Position numbers and translations under genes: made by a program. From Niastella sp. OAS944 (GTDB lineage: Bacteria; Bacteroidota; Bacteroidia; Chitinophagales; Chitinophagaceae): a stretch of DNA of 64,000 nucleotides. The notes under the pieces are model-generated. The model was not told the origin of the DNA, searched no databases, and was given only the letters and a program-made list of their open reading frames with translations. The DNA lies in assembly GCA_024809215.1 (NCBI GenBank), contig JANUBW010000011.1, forward strand, positions 248,001-312,000. The letters run 5' to 3'. This document shows, in pieces, positions 62,813 through 64,000 of the stretch (position 1 is its first letter; each line of letters begins with the position of its first letter).

Positions 62813-64000
62813 TTATTCTGAATAAGGTTCGTTTTGCCTCAACAATGTATTCCGTGTTAACGCCTGGCGTGATATTGGCCACAGAATTTTCCGCGGATCA
62901 TCAAAGCCGGTCTGGCTGATGTTCAGCAATTTCTGGCGATAACGCACCATTGGGTCCATCACTTCAATAACACGATCTGTTCTAACGAGGTCGAACCAGC
63001 GGCGGCCTTCAGCAAAAAGCTCTAACTGACGCTCATCCAAAACGGCCTTTTCAACATCGCTATCTGTAGGATAGTCTGTTGCCACCAGCGGCGTTGCGCC
63101 TCTTAGTGTACGTATACGATTAACAATGGTAAACACCGGCGCTTTATTGGCACTTGTTTTATTCAGGGCCTCAGCACGTAATAACAGGATATCGGCCATA
63201 CGATACAGTGTTAACTTGGCATCGTTTTGCGCATTGGCCGGAGGTACCGGTTTGTTGGAACTGTTCACCGGATAGAATTTACCTATCTGTATAATTCTGG
63301 GCGTAGTGGTGAGCGGCACCGTAGTGTCGTAAGTAGCCCAACGGCGGATATCGTTCTTATTGCTTTCGAAACGCAGGAACACCGAACTGTCGATATAATA
63401 CTGAGAGGTATTACCGCCCGATCCTATTTTAGAGATACCATTGCCACCATCGCGGGTATAATCCCAATGCATGCTCCAGATGGCTTCTTTAGTGCCGGCC
63501 GGGTCGAGGAAGATCTTTTTAAAGTCGGTAAAATTATTGGCACTCACATCATATTTGTACGACAGGTTAATGAGGTCCTGGGAAGACTGCAACGCTTTTG
63601 CGTAATCCTTCTTCCACATATACACATCTGTTTGCAAGGCCAGAATGGCGGCGGGGGTCATTTCCCAAACATTGGTATTTGTTTTAGTAACCAGGGTATA
63701 GGCTTTGGCAAGATCGGGCAGAATAACATTATTCAGGATTGAGTCTGCCGAGTTTCTTGGCGCTAAAGGATCTTCATTCAGGTCTTCATAAGGTTCCAAC
63801 CGAACGGGTACCGCACCCCATAACCTGATAGCATAAAAATACATATACGCTCTTATACCGTAAGCCTGCGCCAGGTAATTGTTACGTATTGCTTCGGTAT
63901 ATGTAGCTGATGAAGGAATTTCGGGTATATGCTTAATGGCCAGGTTGGCGCGCCCAATGGTATAATAAAGATTATTCCAGTTTGCAGCCCCGGTAAGTGA
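62813..64000 (-). CDS. SusD/RagB-family outer membrane glycan-binding lipoprotein, partial
   Basis: The frame is open to the window edge, giving 396 C-terminal residues; the start and lipobox lie beyond 64000. SusD features: NWNNLYYTIGRANLAIKH, the AQAYGIRAYMYFYAIRLWGAVPV helical repeat, DILLLRAEALNKTSANKAPVFTIVNRIRTLRGATPL, and LDERQLELFAEGRRWFDLVRTDRVIEVM at the C-terminus. SusD binds oligosaccharides over the SusC porin at the cell surface. The SusC gene is expected just outside the window. Confidence 0.92.
   Translation of the reverse strand, partial: SLTGAANWNNLYYTIGRANLAIKHIPEIPSSATYTEAIRNNYLAQAYGIRAYMYFYAIRLWGAVPVRLEPYEDLNEDPLAPRNSADSILNNVILPDLAKAYTLVTKTNTNVWEMTPAAILALQTDVYMWKKDYAKALQSSQDLINLSYKYDVSANNFTDFKKIFLDPAGTKEAIWSMHWDYTRDGGNGISKIGSGGNTSQYYIDSSVFLRFESNKNDIRRWATYDTTVPLTTTPRIIQIGKFYPVNSSNKPVPPANAQNDAKLTLYRMADILLLRAEALNKTSANKAPVFTIVNRIRTLRGATPLVATDYPTDSDVEKAVLDERQLELFAEGRRWFDLVRTDRVIEVMDPMVRYRQKLLNISQTGFDDPRKILWPISRQALTRNTLLRQNEPYSE

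Overview
The window looks like chromosome from a member of the Bacteroidota, probably Chitinophagaceae (Niastella/Chitinophaga-like). The evidence is a SusD/RagB-type protein next to glycan-degrading enzymes, two proteins with C-terminal type IX secretion (T9SS) sorting domains, a UpxY/NusG-like antiterminator leading a capsule operon, and TTTG-N20-TAnnTTT-like promoter candidates. No tRNA, rRNA, CRISPR array, transposase or integrase was found. The genus is inferred from style, not from a database match.

Region 1 (1-4.6 kb): the 3' end of a YtxH-like gene faces a very large secreted G8/beta-helix/PA14/PKD protein with a twin-arginine-like leader and a T9SS C-terminal domain.

Region 2 (4.6-34 kb): a large exopolysaccharide/capsule and glycan biosynthesis locus, almost entirely on the minus strand. 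From its promoter-proximal end it has UpxY, a UDP-sugar dehydrogenase and epimerase pair (TviB/TviC type, predicted UDP-GalNAcA), Wza, Wzc with a BY-kinase domain, a PglK/MsbA-like ABC flippase, three GT2 enzymes, an FkbM methyltransferase, three GT4 enzymes, a Wzy-like membrane protein and a polysaccharide deacetylase. A lone plus-strand GNAT gene follows. Beyond it lies a Pgl-like set: GT4, initiating phosphoglycosyl transferase, two DegT aminotransferases, a PglD/NeuD acetyltransferase, another glycosyltransferase and a WbpM/PglF dehydratase. Two tandem polysaccharide deacetylases close the region. Together these suggest a surface glycan built on a di-N-acetylbacillosamine-like sugar and containing a uronic acid.

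Region 3 (34.8-44.3 kb): uronate and glycan catabolism. Mannonate dehydratase UxuA is divergent from a LacI regulator. Then come a rhomboid protease, an alpha/beta hydrolase, an AraC regulator with a beta-helix lyase-like protein, a YhcH-family protein and a GH29 fucosidase.

Region 4 (44.3-46.9 kb): a small AT-rich accessory island, apparently one minus-strand operon. It encodes a PAAR-domain protein fused to an M35/aspzincin metallopeptidase, a small protein resembling the M35 propeptide (predicted immunity or split propeptide), a Cap15-like two-TM beta-rich protein (the CBASS effector type) without a CD-NTase, and an Abi_2/HEPN-like protein with an RX4H motif. This is the most unusual part of the window.

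Region 5 (47.1-64 kb): a polysaccharide utilization locus on the minus strand. In transcription order it has SusD (partial), a fasciclin-like lipoprotein, GH2, GH95, GH31, an alginate-lyase-fold enzyme, GH29, GH88 and a T9SS-exported beta-helix protein. The set fits stepwise removal of fucose, galactose, xylose and unsaturated uronic acids from a complex plant-type glycan, with UxuA available for uronate catabolism. GC-rich palindromes and a mosaic intergenic repeat bracket the GH31 gene and distort its apparent ends.
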